Assembly: GCF_004310325.1 (NCBI RefSeq)
Contig: NZ_SIRT01000007.1
Coordinates: 124,001-188,000, forward strand
Direction of reading: 5' to 3'
DNA length: 64,000 bases
From: Hyunsoonleella flava
GTDB taxonomy: Bacteria; Bacteroidota; Bacteroidia; Flavobacteriales; Flavobacteriaceae
Part shown: positions 17,758 to 25,819 of the stretch, one piece after another
Position numbering within the stretch: the first letter of the stretch is position 1
Layout of the letters: each line of letters opens with the position of its first letter
Program-made: the position numbers and the translations under genes
Notes under the pieces: model-generated
Seen by the model: the letters and a program-made list of their open reading frames with translations, nothing else
Databases searched by the model: none
Told to the model about the DNA's origin: nothing

Positions 17758-19062
17758 TTAATTGATTGTAACTTTTACGCGCTTTATGCGCTTTTTATCC
17801 ATTGCCTCTATTGTAAAAACGTAATCTCTAAAAAATATTTTAGATTGCAATTTCGGGAAGCTTCCTGAAATTTCTAAAACAAAGCCCGCGATGGTTTCTG
17901 CTTCGCCCTTTTCATCTTCAAAAATCGCGTCGTCTTCAAGCTTAATCACTTTGTAAAAATCCTTTAAAGCTGTTTTACCTTCAAACACATAGTTTTTGTC
18001 ATCAAGTTTAGAGTAGTTTAAATCTTCGTCATCAAATTCATCGCTAATGTCTCCTACTATTTCTTCAATAATATCTTCCAATGAAATCAATCCTGAAGTG
18101 CCACCATATTCATCAACCACAACAGCTAAATGCACTTTCTTTTCTTGGAACTCAGCCATCAAATCATCCAACTTTTTATTCTCCGGGACGAAAAACGGTT
18201 CTCTTAATAAACTTGTCCAATCAAATTGTTTTCTGTCAATGTATGGCAATAAATCTTTTACATAAAGAATACCTTTTATTTGATCGACATTTTCTTCATA
18301 CACCGGAATTCGTGAATACCCATTCTCGATGATTTCAGGGATGATTTCAGCATATTTTTGCTCAATATTTAAAGCAAAAATGTCAATCCTAGGACGCATA
18401 ACCTGCTTCGTATCGGTGTTTCCGAAAGATACAATACCTTGTAAAATTTTCTTTTCCTCTTTTGAAGTGTCTTCATGACTTGTTAATTCCAGAGCCTGGG
18501 ACAATTGGTCAACACTTAAATTCGATTTCTGTCTTCCCAATCTTTTATGAATACCCAAGGTTGTGCTACGCATGGGTAAACTTATTGGAGATAGCAATAC
18601 ATCCAAAACTTTTAAAGGGTAAGCCATAATACTGGCAAACTTTAAGTTGTTTCTACTGGCATAAATCTTTGGCAAAATTTCCCCAAATAGTAAAATTAAG
18701 AAGGTAACTACGATGACTTCCAAGATAAATTTCACCGTTGGGTTTGTAACATCACCAAAAATAAAATCGCCCAAATAGGCAAACAAAAGCACTACCGCTA
18801 TATTTATAAAATTGTTTGCAACCAGTATGGTTGCCAATAATTTTTTAGGACGTTCTAAAAGCTGAAGAATAATTTTAAAAGGCCTGCTCTCAGCCTCTGG
18901 GTGCGTGTCAATATCAGTTTTGGTAAGCGAAAACATAGCAACTTCGGCGCCAGAAATTAATGCAGAACAGCACAGGAGTACAAACAGTAATACAAACCCA
19001 GATACAACTGAAATGTCAATTGCTAAAAGTAAAATTTGTAAACTCGGGGGTTCAGAATCCAA
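17758..19062 (-). CDS. gldE: gliding motility-associated protein GldE (CNNM/CorC-like, CBS domains)
   Basis: Membrane protein of the hemolysin C/CorC family associated with gliding; related proteins handle magnesium or other divalent ions. Of 434 residues, the first ~190 form a DUF21 domain with several membrane helices (VSGFVLLFVLLCCSALISGA, ILVANNFINIAVVLLFAYLG). Two CBS motifs follow around 210-330 (YSRIPVYEENVDQIKGILYV, VVVDEYGGTSGLISLEDIIE). A CorC_HlyC domain lies at the C-terminus. It sits between ssb and gldD, a conserved order in Flavobacteriia. Confidence 0.93.
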   Translation of the reverse strand: MDSEPPSLQILLLAIDISVVSGFVLLFVLLCCSALISGAEVAMFSLTKTDIDTHPEAESRPFKIILQLLERPKKLLATILVANNFINIAVVLLFAYLGDFIFGDVTNPTVKFILEVIVVTFLILLFGEILPKIYASRNNLKFASIMAYPLKVLDVLLSPISLPMRSTTLGIHKRLGRQKSNLSVDQLSQALELTSHEDTSKEEKKILQGIVSFGNTDTKQVMRPRIDIFALNIEQKYAEIIPEIIENGYSRIPVYEENVDQIKGILYVKDLLPYIDRKQFDWTSLLREPFFVPENKKLDDLMAEFQEKKVHLAVVVDEYGGTSGLISLEDIIEEIVGDISDEFDDEDLNYSKLDDKNYVFEGKTALKDFYKVIKLEDDAIFEDEKGEAETIAGFVLEISGSFPKLQSKIFFRDYVFTIEAMDKKRIKRVKVTIN

Positions 19063-19088
19063 TTACTTTGGTTTTAGTTATACTTGAA

Positions 19089-19532
19089 TTAAAATGGTAA
19101 GTCATCATCATCGGGAGTGGATTGACTTGGGGAAGGTTCATTTACGGCAGGGTTATTTGGCGCAGATGCACTTGCAGCATTAGATTCATTGTCCTTCTTT
19201 GTAGTTAAAAAGGTAAAATCGGTACATTGAATTTCTGTGGAATACCTGTCATTGCCCTTATCATCCGTCCATTTTCTTGTTTTTATTCGTCCTTCAATAT
19301 ATACTTTGTCGCCTTTGCTTAAGTACTTTTCACAAATTTCTGCACCTTTATTTCTCACCACAATATTGTGCCACTCCGTATTTGTAATACGCTCATTGGT
19401 TTGCTTGCTCATGTAGGTTTCACTGGTAGCCAAAGGAAAACGCCCTACACAGCCACCACCTTCAAAATAATGCATTTTCACATCATCCCCTAAGTTGCCA
19501 ATCAACATTACTTTGTTTAAAGACCCAGCCAT
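19089..19532 (-). CDS. ssb: single-stranded DNA-binding protein
   Basis: Binds and protects ssDNA in replication and repair. The OB fold begins MAGSLNKVMLIGNLGDD. The acidic tip ends DDDDLPF, the peptide that recruits partner proteins. I place the start at the ATG at 19532 (147 residues). The in-frame ATG at 19565 would add a poorly matching MRIFALLKTKI and would overlap a -7 element (TATTTTTG, minus strand, 19560-19553). It lies 26 bases upstream of gldE. Confidence 0.95.
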   Translation of the reverse strand: MAGSLNKVMLIGNLGDDVKMHYFEGGGCVGRFPLATSETYMSKQTNERITNTEWHNIVVRNKGAEICEKYLSKGDKVYIEGRIKTRKWTDDKGNDRYSTEIQCTDFTFLTTKKDNESNAASASAPNNPAVNEPSPSQSTPDDDDLPF

Positions 19533-19552
19533 AATTTTTGTTTTTAAGAGCG

Positions 19553-19560
19553 CAAAAATA
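19553..19560 (-). promoter_or_regulatory. -7 element for ssb-gldE-gldD
   Basis: TATTTTTG on the minus strand, about 21 bases from the chosen ssb ATG. A clear -33 TTTG is not seen, so this is a half-supported promoter. Confidence 0.45.
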
Positions 19561-19622
19561 CGCATTCATATTGCATTGTTCTAAAATTAATAAAAAAATG
19601 CGACTATTTTAAGATATGTTTA

Positions 19623-19710
19623 CTTTTTGGGCGTTCCCCAAAGGGTCGGGCTTTTCGCTATATCTTTTTCTCGTGCCTCAAAAAAGGATGCCGCTGCAAT
19701 CCCTAACGCG
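19623..19710 (+). repeat. dispersed repeat family 1, copy A
   Basis: This lies in the 332-base gap between ssb and the next gene. It contains TTTTTGGGCGTT, then CCCCAAAGGGTCGGGCTTTT, then CAATCCCTAACGC. The same ordered blocks occur at 23909-23996 and, inverted, at 49651-49773. The rest of the gap is AT-rich, and I see nothing else in it beyond a possible -7 element TATATTTG at 19801-19808. Confidence 0.75.
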
Positions 19711-19864
19711 GACCTATTTACTAACTATTTAAAAAAGATGAACGTTTTTACTTTCTGCACAAGCCTAAAATTAAAACTAATTCTGAATTGAAGATTTGGT
19801 TATATTTGATGATGAACGCAATTGTGTTAATTACGTTGTGGTAAAATAGTTATCAAATTATTAG

Positions 19865-20509
19865 ATGAGACAATTATTAATTCTAACTTTTTTATTAATT
19901 CTAAGTATAAATTCATATGCAGATACTGGATTAGCTTTTAGATATAAAATAGAATTACAAAATGGAAATGAAAAAATAAGGGGTTATGTTTATCATTATA
20001 CATATTCAGATGGTTTTAAAAGTGACAAAGAATCATTTTTGAATTATTTTTCCAGAGAATTCCATAATACACCTTATATATACACAGAAGTTCATAGTTT
20101 GAATTTATCTGAAAGTTTTGAATTAGACTTTTTTCTACCAAGAAATAGAATAAAGTTTAGTCCCGAAAAAATAATAGATGTAAAATTGTTTGAAAAAAAA
20201 CAATTTGGAGTTGGAGACAAGATTTTATTAATTGAAAATGAAAGAGTTTATAATTTAATTGGAGTAAAAAAATTCCAAAAAGAAGGAATTGATTATAGAT
20301 TAGCTGAAAATTGTAATATCTCTATTGTTGATTTTAGTATGAAAGCAGATATTAAAAAAATAAAGATGAATTTGAATTCTTTAATTGAAAAATATTACAA
20401 CAACGAATTAGAATCTGTTAACCAAGAGTTTTTTAAAGCCTTTAATGAATTGAAGGAAAAGATGTATATCAATAATGTGCTAATTTTTAATTATTGTTCT
20501 GCATTATAA
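19865..20509 (+). CDS. secreted hypothetical protein, AT-rich
   Basis: Not recognised. The 214 residues start with a signal peptide (LLILTFLLILSINSYA) and continue with a lysine-, asparagine- and tyrosine-rich chain without known motifs. The DNA is visibly richer in A and T than the flanking core genes. It lies between mutY and ssb, genes usually adjacent in Flavobacteriia, and on the opposite strand, next to a dispersed repeat. This suggests insertion by transfer. A -7 element TATATTTG at 19801-19808 could drive it. Function unknown. Confidence 0.55.
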   Translation: MRQLLILTFLLILSINSYADTGLAFRYKIELQNGNEKIRGYVYHYTYSDGFKSDKESFLNYFSREFHNTPYIYTEVHSLNLSESFELDFFLPRNRIKFSPEKIIDVKLFEKKQFGVGDKILLIENERVYNLIGVKKFQKEGIDYRLAENCNISIVDFSMKADIKKIKMNLNSLIEKYYNNELESVNQEFFKAFNELKEKMYINNVLIFNYCSAL

Positions 20510-20533
20510 ATAAATGTATTGCAAAGAACTGAG

Positions 20534-21574
20534 CTAAAAGCCCCCAAACCCCTCAATAAACTTCCCAATCAAAATGGGTACAGGATAATCTGTAATGTTT
20601 TCAAAAGGAATTCCATTTTCAACAGACTCTGTGGTAACGGTCCAAAACGTAGTGTTCAAATGTTGATGAGACAGTTTATGTACTTTGGGCGCATTATTAT
20701 ATTGCCGTAATTCAAACGTTTTGTTTTTTAGATAGGGATGTGTTTTCACCAATTTCAAAAACGCGTCATACTCGAGCGACTTTTCGGTTTCAATTAAAGG
20801 AAACTGGTATAAATTCTGCCAAATCCCTTTGCCTTCCCGCTTTTCCAAAACCGTTTGTTTGTCTTCTGACAGGAACACCAAAAAATTAAAATACCGCTGC
20901 TTTACTTTTAGCTTTTTTAGTTTTACGGGTAGTGTATCAACTTTTCCTTCATTATAGGCGATACACTTTTCCTGAAACTGACAAAACATACAATCAGGGT
21001 TTTTGGGTCTACATTGGGTAGCGCCAAACTCCATTATGGCTTGATTAAACGTGGCAGGATCTTTTGTATCAATCAATTCTTGAGCTAACGCCTTGAATTC
21101 TTTTATACCGCTAGTGGAATTAATAGGGGTATCTATCCCAAAACAACGCGATAGTACACGATATACATTACCATCCACCACAGCAGTTGACTCATCGTAA
21201 CAAATAGATGCAATGGCACTGGCGGTGTAATCACCAACACCTTTCAATTTTAAAAGTTCTTTATAGGTGTTCGGAAACGCACCATTCAATTCATCTACTA
21301 CATATTTTGCGGTAAAATGCAGGTTTCTCGCGCGGGAATAATAGCCTAGTCCCTGCCATAGTTTTAACACCTCGCTTTCATCAGCTTTTGCAAGATCAAA
21401 AACCGTAGGAAACTTGGTAATAAATGCTTCATAATATGGCAGGCCTTGTTTTACCTGGGTTTGCTGCAAAATAATTTCTGAGAGCCAAATAAAATACGGA
21501 TTTTTTGTTTCACGCCACGGTAAATTTCTCTTATTAACTGAATACCAGCGTGTTAAAATTTTTGAAAACGACAT
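20534..21574 (-). CDS. mutY: A/G-specific adenine DNA glycosylase
   Basis: Removes adenine mispaired with 8-oxoguanine. The HhH-GPD core has LQQTQVKQG with the catalytic Glu region, LKGVGDYTASAIASICYDE, and VVDGNVYRVLSR with the catalytic Asp. A [4Fe-4S] loop follows with four cysteines in CRPKNPDCMFCQFQEKC. The C-terminal ~120 residues are the NUDIX-like 8-oxoG recognition domain. I use the ATG at 21574 (346 residues). The upstream in-frame codon at 21592 is TTG and adds nothing family-like. Confidence 0.94.
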   Translation of the reverse strand: MSFSKILTRWYSVNKRNLPWRETKNPYFIWLSEIILQQTQVKQGLPYYEAFITKFPTVFDLAKADESEVLKLWQGLGYYSRARNLHFTAKYVVDELNGAFPNTYKELLKLKGVGDYTASAIASICYDESTAVVDGNVYRVLSRCFGIDTPINSTSGIKEFKALAQELIDTKDPATFNQAIMEFGATQCRPKNPDCMFCQFQEKCIAYNEGKVDTLPVKLKKLKVKQRYFNFLVFLSEDKQTVLEKREGKGIWQNLYQFPLIETEKSLEYDAFLKLVKTHPYLKNKTFELRQYNNAPKVHKLSHQHLNTTFWTVTTESVENGIPFENITDYPVPILIGKFIEGFGGF

Positions 21575-21636
21575 GCATTTATTTTCTACCAAGTGCTAAA
21601 ATAAACGTTTATAATCTTAAATTTTAGTGAATTAGG

Positions 21637-21669
21637 TTTGAAATATTGAATATTAAATGCATATATTTG
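21637..21669 (+). promoter_or_regulatory. hup promoter
   Basis: TTTG at 21637-21640, 21 bases, TATATTTG at 21662-21669, a full match to the Bacteroidota consensus. Transcription would start near 21676, about 42 bases before the ATG. Confidence 0.75.
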
Positions 21670-21717
21670 CATCCCTTTATAAAATTTATATAACCCGAAT
21701 ATTAAAAAGAAATAAAA

Positions 21718-22008
21718 ATGACAAAGGCTGATTTAGTAGCAAAAATTTCTGAAAAATTAGGAATTGAAAAAGGAGATGTTCAAGCAACTGTTGAATCTTT
21801 TATGGAAGAAGTAAAAACATCTTTAGAAAGTGGAGATAATGTATATTTAAGAGGTTTTGGAAGCTTCATCATTAAAACAAGAGCAGAAAAAACAGGAAGA
21901 AATATTTCTAAAAACACTACTATAAAAATCCCAGCTCATAACATACCAGCATTTAAACCTGCAAAAGTTTTTGTTGAGGGTGTTAAAACTAACGTTGAGG
22001 TTAAGTAA
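21718..22008 (+). CDS. hup: HU family DNA-binding protein
   Basis: Nucleoid protein that bends DNA as a dimer. The 96 residues begin MTKADLVAKISEKLGIEKGD. They contain the conserved VYLRGFGSFIIKTRAEKTGRN and end with the arm and helix region NIPAFKPAKVFVEGVK. It has a strong own promoter and is followed after 42 bases by a short, very basic reading frame that probably shares the transcript. Confidence 0.95.
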   Translation: MTKADLVAKISEKLGIEKGDVQATVESFMEEVKTSLESGDNVYLRGFGSFIIKTRAEKTGRNISKNTTIKIPAHNIPAFKPAKVFVEGVKTNVEVK

Positions 22009-22050
22009 AAAGCATTTAAAATAAATTATTAATTTAAAAAGACACTATTT

Positions 22051-22143
22051 ATGCCAAGTGGTAAAAAACGCAAAAGACATAAGGTAGCGACGCATAAGCG
22101 TAAAAAACGTAGACGCGCTAACCGTCACAAAAAGAAAAAATAG
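22051..22143 (+). CDS. 30-residue highly basic microprotein, probable RNA/ribosome binder
   Basis: A complete short frame from ATG at 22051 to TAG at 22141-22143. The start MPSGKKRKRHKVATHKRKKR is followed by ten more residues, again almost all basic. By my count there are 11 Lys, 7 Arg and 3 His in 30 residues. It lies between hup and rng and is followed directly by a terminator, so its boundaries are clean. Composition resembles tiny ribosomal proteins such as bTHX. A protein named bL38 was reported from the Flavobacterium johnsoniae ribosome, but I cannot tell whether this is it. Confidence 0.7.
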   Translation: MPSGKKRKRHKVATHKRKKRRRANRHKKKK

Positions 22144-22147
22144 GCAG

Positions 22148-22177
22148 AAAAAGTAGTTAGTATAGCTACTTTTTTTG
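22148..22177 (+). terminator. terminator after the microprotein gene
   Basis: AAAAAGTAG and CTACTTTTT form a stem around TTAGTATAG, followed by a T run. Confidence 0.8.
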
Positions 22178-22324
22178 TTTGAAAACACAACAAAGTTCTT
22201 TGAAATGAGTTCATAAATTTTTAGCACTGTAATAGGTGTGTTTTGAACTCCACGGATTAAAATCCTGTGAAAAAATAATGTTTAATCCATTCCGATAATT
22301 ATTATTGGGATAAAAATTAACACA

Positions 22325-23869
22325 ATGGATAAAGAATTGATTATTCGATCTAATTCAGAAGCTGTTGATTTTGCCTTATTAAAAGATGGAAAACTTATTG
22401 AATTACAAAAGGATGAAGATGATAACAATTTTTCGGTTGGCGACGTGTTTATCGCTAAAATACGGAAAACGGTTCCAGGACTAAACGCTGCATTTGTAAA
22501 TGTAGGGTATGATAAAGATGCATTTTTGCACTATCATGATTTAGGGCCTAAATTACCTTCTCTTTTAAAATTCACCAAACGTGTAAGCACAGGTAAACTA
22601 AAAGATTTTTCTTTAAAAAACTTCCCATTTGAAAAGGATATTGAGAAAGACGGTAAAATTACCGACGCCTTAAAATCCAATCAATCGCTACTCGTACAAG
22701 TAGTAAAAGAACCAATATCTACAAAAGGCCCACGAATAACTTCAGAGTTGTCCATAGCCGGTAGATATATCGTTTTAATGCCTTTTTCCAACCGAATCTC
22801 TATTTCACAAAAAATAGATTCGCGCGAAGAGAAAGACCGCTTAAAACGATTGGTAAAAAGTATCACGCCGCAAGGTTTTGGTATTATTGTTCGTACGGTA
22901 GCACAAGGCAAAAAAGTAGCCGAATTAGATAAAGATTTACAAAATTTGCTCCAGCGATGGAATGCAATGTGTAAAAAATTGTACAGAGCACATCACCCCA
23001 GTAAAGTATTAGGAGAAATGAATAAAGCCTCGTCTATCTTACGAGACATATTTAACGACACCTTTACAGGGATAACAGTTGATGATGAAACACTGTACTA
23101 CCAAATTAAAGATTACTTGCAAGAAATTGCACCTAAAAAAGAATCAATAGTTAAATTATATCAATCTAAAGTTCCGATTTTTGAAAAATTCGGGATTGAA
23201 AGACAGATAAAAACCTCATTTGGAAAAACCGTTTCCATGACAAAAGGTGCCTATTTGGTCATAGAACACACCGAAGCACTCCATGTTATAGATGTAAACA
23301 GCGGTAACAGATCTAACAAATCCAATAACCAAGAGGAAACAGCCTTAGAAGTTAATTTAATTTCAGCTACAGAAATTGCACGCCAACTGCGTTTACGCGA
23401 TATGGGCGGCATCATAGTAATTGATTTTATTGACATGACAAGGTCTGAAAACAGGCAGAAGCTCTTTAACCACCTTCGTGAAGAAATGAAGGACGATAGA
23501 GCAAAACACAAAATACTGCCACCAAGTAAATTTGGTTTGATACAAATTACAAGACAACGTACACGCCCAGAAATGAATATAAAAACCCGAGAGGAAAACC
23601 CCAACGGTTTAAACGGCGCAGAGGTTGAGGCACCAATAAGTATAGTGCAAAAAATTAACCAAGATCTTGAAAGACTATTTAAAAAAGACTATAAAAAGTT
23701 GACTTTAAACACACATCCTTTTATAGCGGCCTTTTTAACCAAAGGCTTTCCATCTATACGTTCTAAATGGTTTTTAGAACACAAAAAATGGGTTAAAGTT
23801 TTACCCCGCGATGCTTACACATATTTAGAGTACCACTTTTTTGATAAAGATGGTAATCGAATTAAATAA
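22325..23869 (+). CDS. rng: ribonuclease E/G family protein
   Basis: Endoribonuclease for RNA processing and decay. The 514 residues match the RNase G-like catalytic unit without the long RNase E scaffold tail. An S1 domain lies near residues 35-130 (VGDVFIAKIRKTVPGLNAAF, VNVGYDKDAFLHY). The catalytic magnesium-binding segments are HVIDVNSGN and GGIIVIDFIDM. A final FLTKGFPSIRSKWFLEHKKW region closes it. It has an isolated start 181 bases after the microprotein gene and a terminator at 23873. Confidence 0.93.
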   Translation: MDKELIIRSNSEAVDFALLKDGKLIELQKDEDDNNFSVGDVFIAKIRKTVPGLNAAFVNVGYDKDAFLHYHDLGPKLPSLLKFTKRVSTGKLKDFSLKNFPFEKDIEKDGKITDALKSNQSLLVQVVKEPISTKGPRITSELSIAGRYIVLMPFSNRISISQKIDSREEKDRLKRLVKSITPQGFGIIVRTVAQGKKVAELDKDLQNLLQRWNAMCKKLYRAHHPSKVLGEMNKASSILRDIFNDTFTGITVDDETLYYQIKDYLQEIAPKKESIVKLYQSKVPIFEKFGIERQIKTSFGKTVSMTKGAYLVIEHTEALHVIDVNSGNRSNKSNNQEETALEVNLISATEIARQLRLRDMGGIIVIDFIDMTRSENRQKLFNHLREEMKDDRAKHKILPPSKFGLIQITRQRTRPEMNIKTREENPNGLNGAEVEAPISIVQKINQDLERLFKKDYKKLTLNTHPFIAAFLTKGFPSIRSKWFLEHKKWVKVLPRDAYTYLEYHFFDKDGNRIK

Positions 23870-23872
23870 TTA

Positions 23873-23906
23873 AAAACCCGCTACTTTTTAAAGTTGCGGG
23901 TTTTTT
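23873..23906 (+). terminator. terminator after rng
   Basis: AAAACCCGC and GCGGGTTTT pair, followed by T residues. Confidence 0.85.
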
Positions 23907-23908
23907 GC

Positions 23909-23996
23909 TTTTTGGGCGTTACCCCGAAAAAGGGGTCGGGCTTTCACTAGTCGCTCCTCCGTTGTCGGGAGCTCCAACAAATATCTCAATCCCTAA
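23909..23996 (+). repeat. dispersed repeat family 1, copy B
   Basis: TTTTTGGGCGTTACCCC, an inner ACCCC/GGGGT inverted repeat, GGGTCGGGCTTT, a TCGCT segment and CAATCCCTAA appear in the same order as in copies A (19623) and C (49651). It directly follows the rng terminator. Confidence 0.8.
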
Positions 23997-24040
23997 TCTG
24001 CTGTACCAGAAAAAGTTATATTTCAAAAAGTTAAAAACGC

Positions 24041-24427
24041 CTACTCTCGAATAACCTCTATCCGAGCCTTATATTTACTAATATCTGGCTCCACATTTTT
24101 ATCTGGATAAGGAGAAACATCTAATAGTTTAATCCTTAATCCATCAATTAAAGTGTCTTGTTGAAAAATAGTATTTGTGTGAAGTGTAATGGATTTTATA
24201 TTTTGACCATTATCTAGACTGAAATAAGTGGCAGCATCTCCCTCCCAAACACAAACCAAACCAGTAGGGCATCTAGAGTCCTGTATAGAATCTAAACAAA
24301 TCGTAAATTTTGTATCTGATAAATTAACACATCCATTATAATTAATGATTAAATCGTTATCTATCCTATCATCATCGTTGCATGAACAAACAAAGAAAAT
24401 TATTGACAAAAATATTAGCTTTTTCAT
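24041..24427 (-). CDS. small hypothetical lipoprotein
   Basis: Not recognised. The 128 residues begin MKKLIFLSIIFFVCSCNDDD, a clear signal peptide with lipobox and an acidic residue stretch just after the cysteine. The mature part has four further cysteines, including CPTGLVCVWEGDA, which may form disulfides, and looks beta-rich. The CxxGxxCVWEGDA pattern recalls many small Bacteroidota lipoproteins of unknown role. It is monocistronic. The 3' side is bordered by a dispersed repeat. Confidence 0.65.
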   Translation of the reverse strand: MKKLIFLSIIFFVCSCNDDDRIDNDLIINYNGCVNLSDTKFTICLDSIQDSRCPTGLVCVWEGDAATYFSLDNGQNIKSITLHTNTIFQQDTLIDGLRIKLLDVSPYPDKNVEPDISKYKARIEVIRE

Positions 24428-24508
24428 TATTAATTTGATGTATATCTATAGTATGTAGATGTCCAATCCAGTTAAAGGTTGCGTATGCCGTCAAAATAGT
24501 TACTAAAA

Positions 24509-25546
24509 TTACGGCGCAGGATTAGGAATAGCACCATGCACCTCATTAATTTGCTCTAAAACAGTATCACTCAAATCTACATCAATACTGTCGATGTTCT
24601 CTTTAAGCTGCTCTAAATTGGTAGCTCCAATAATATTACTGGTAACAAACGGACGCTGATTTACAAATGCTAAAGCCATTTGGGCTAGAGTTAAACCATT
24701 ATCCTCAGCTATTTTTAAATACTGTTTAGCAGCTTCTGTTGCTTGTTCGCTGCTGTAACGTGCAAACCTTGGGAATAATTTTAATCGTGCGTTATCTGCA
24801 GCATTACCTTTTATATACTTTCCTGAAAGCACGCCAAATGCCATTGGCGAGTAAGCTAATAAACCGATATTTTCTCTTAAAGACACCTCGGCTAAATCTC
24901 CCTCAAAAGTTCTGCACAATAAAGAATAGGCATTTTGTATGGTAATGGGGCGCGGTAAGTTATTCGCTTTACTTTCTTCTAAATAGCGCATTGTACCCCA
25001 AGCTTTTTCATTAGACAGCCCAATGTGCCTAATTTTTCCAGCCTCAATTTGAGTTTGCAACGTACTTAAAATTTCGTTAAAGTTATCTTCCCATGTATCA
25101 TTTGGGTTGTGCTTATAATCTCTAGTGCCAAAGGTATTGGTTTCACGTTCTGGCCAATGCAACTGGTACAAATCAATATAATCAGTTTGAAGACGTATCA
25201 ATTCTGCATCAATAGCTTCAATAATAGATGATTTACTAAATCCTGTTGTTCTTATATGCGCTGTATAGTCGCCATTCCCTGCAATTTTTGAGGCAATTAC
25301 AACCTTATCTCTATTGCCATTTTTCTTTAACCATGTACCGATGATTTCACTGGTTCTCCCTTGGGTTTCAGCACTTGCTGGTACAGGATATAATTCTGCG
25401 GTATCTATAAAATTTATACCATTATTAAAGGCATAATCTAATTGTTCATGTCCTTCGGCCTCTGTATTTTGATTGCCCCAAGTCATGGAGCCCAAACATA
25501 TTTTGCTAACTTTTATATCGGTATTTGGCAGTGTTGTGTATTTCAT
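24509..25546 (-). CDS. aldo/keto reductase (Tas-like)
   Basis: NADPH-dependent oxidoreductase with a TIM barrel; physiological substrate unknown. The 345 residues include KICLGSMTWGNQNTEAEG, the catalytic Asp/Tyr region FIDTAELYPVP, the catalytic Lys in DKVVIASKIAG, and the His region LYQLHWPER. The insertion and the C-terminal NIIGATNLEQLKENI segment fit the E. coli Tas / voltage-gated potassium channel beta-like group. On the minus strand TATCTTTG at 25600-25593 may be its -7 element. It is separated from ahcY by a terminator and repeats. Confidence 0.9.
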   Translation of the reverse strand: MKYTTLPNTDIKVSKICLGSMTWGNQNTEAEGHEQLDYAFNNGINFIDTAELYPVPASAETQGRTSEIIGTWLKKNGNRDKVVIASKIAGNGDYTAHIRTTGFSKSSIIEAIDAELIRLQTDYIDLYQLHWPERETNTFGTRDYKHNPNDTWEDNFNEILSTLQTQIEAGKIRHIGLSNEKAWGTMRYLEESKANNLPRPITIQNAYSLLCRTFEGDLAEVSLRENIGLLAYSPMAFGVLSGKYIKGNAADNARLKLFPRFARYSSEQATEAAKQYLKIAEDNGLTLAQMALAFVNQRPFVTSNIIGATNLEQLKENIDSIDVDLSDTVLEQINEVHGAIPNPAP

Positions 25547-25692
25547 GGTAGACTCTTAGATACTTTAGATTATTAGACGTTTTAGAGATTTGCAAAGATA
25601 AAAAACAGCTACTTCTATTTTTTAGATTTTAACGGCTTTTTATGTCTTAAGGAATTAATACTTCGTTTACCGCTTAATAGGCATCATGTTTG

Positions 25693-25752
25693 AAATCCCG
25701 ATTTCGATAGCTATCGGGAGTGTTAACCTGTCTGCAGGCTGGCAGGCGTGCA
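25693..25752. repeat. short palindromic repeats
   Basis: Two adjacent palindromes lie between ahcY and the aldo/keto reductase gene. The first has CGATAGCTATCG inside CCCGAT...ATCGGG. The second is CCTGTCTGCAGGCTGGCAGG. They resemble the short intergenic repeats elsewhere in the window, but I see no second exact copy here. Confidence 0.5.
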
Positions 25753-25756
25753 AATA

Positions 25757-25792
25757 GAAAAATCCCAAACAGCAATGTTTGGGATTTTATCT
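25757..25792 (-). terminator. terminator of ahcY
   Basis: A perfect 12-bp stem, AAATCCCAAACA and TGTTTGGGATTT, with a 4-base loop, followed on the minus strand by a T run. Confidence 0.9.
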
Positions 25793-25819
25793 AATATTCT
25801 AAATATCTAGTAATCTATA

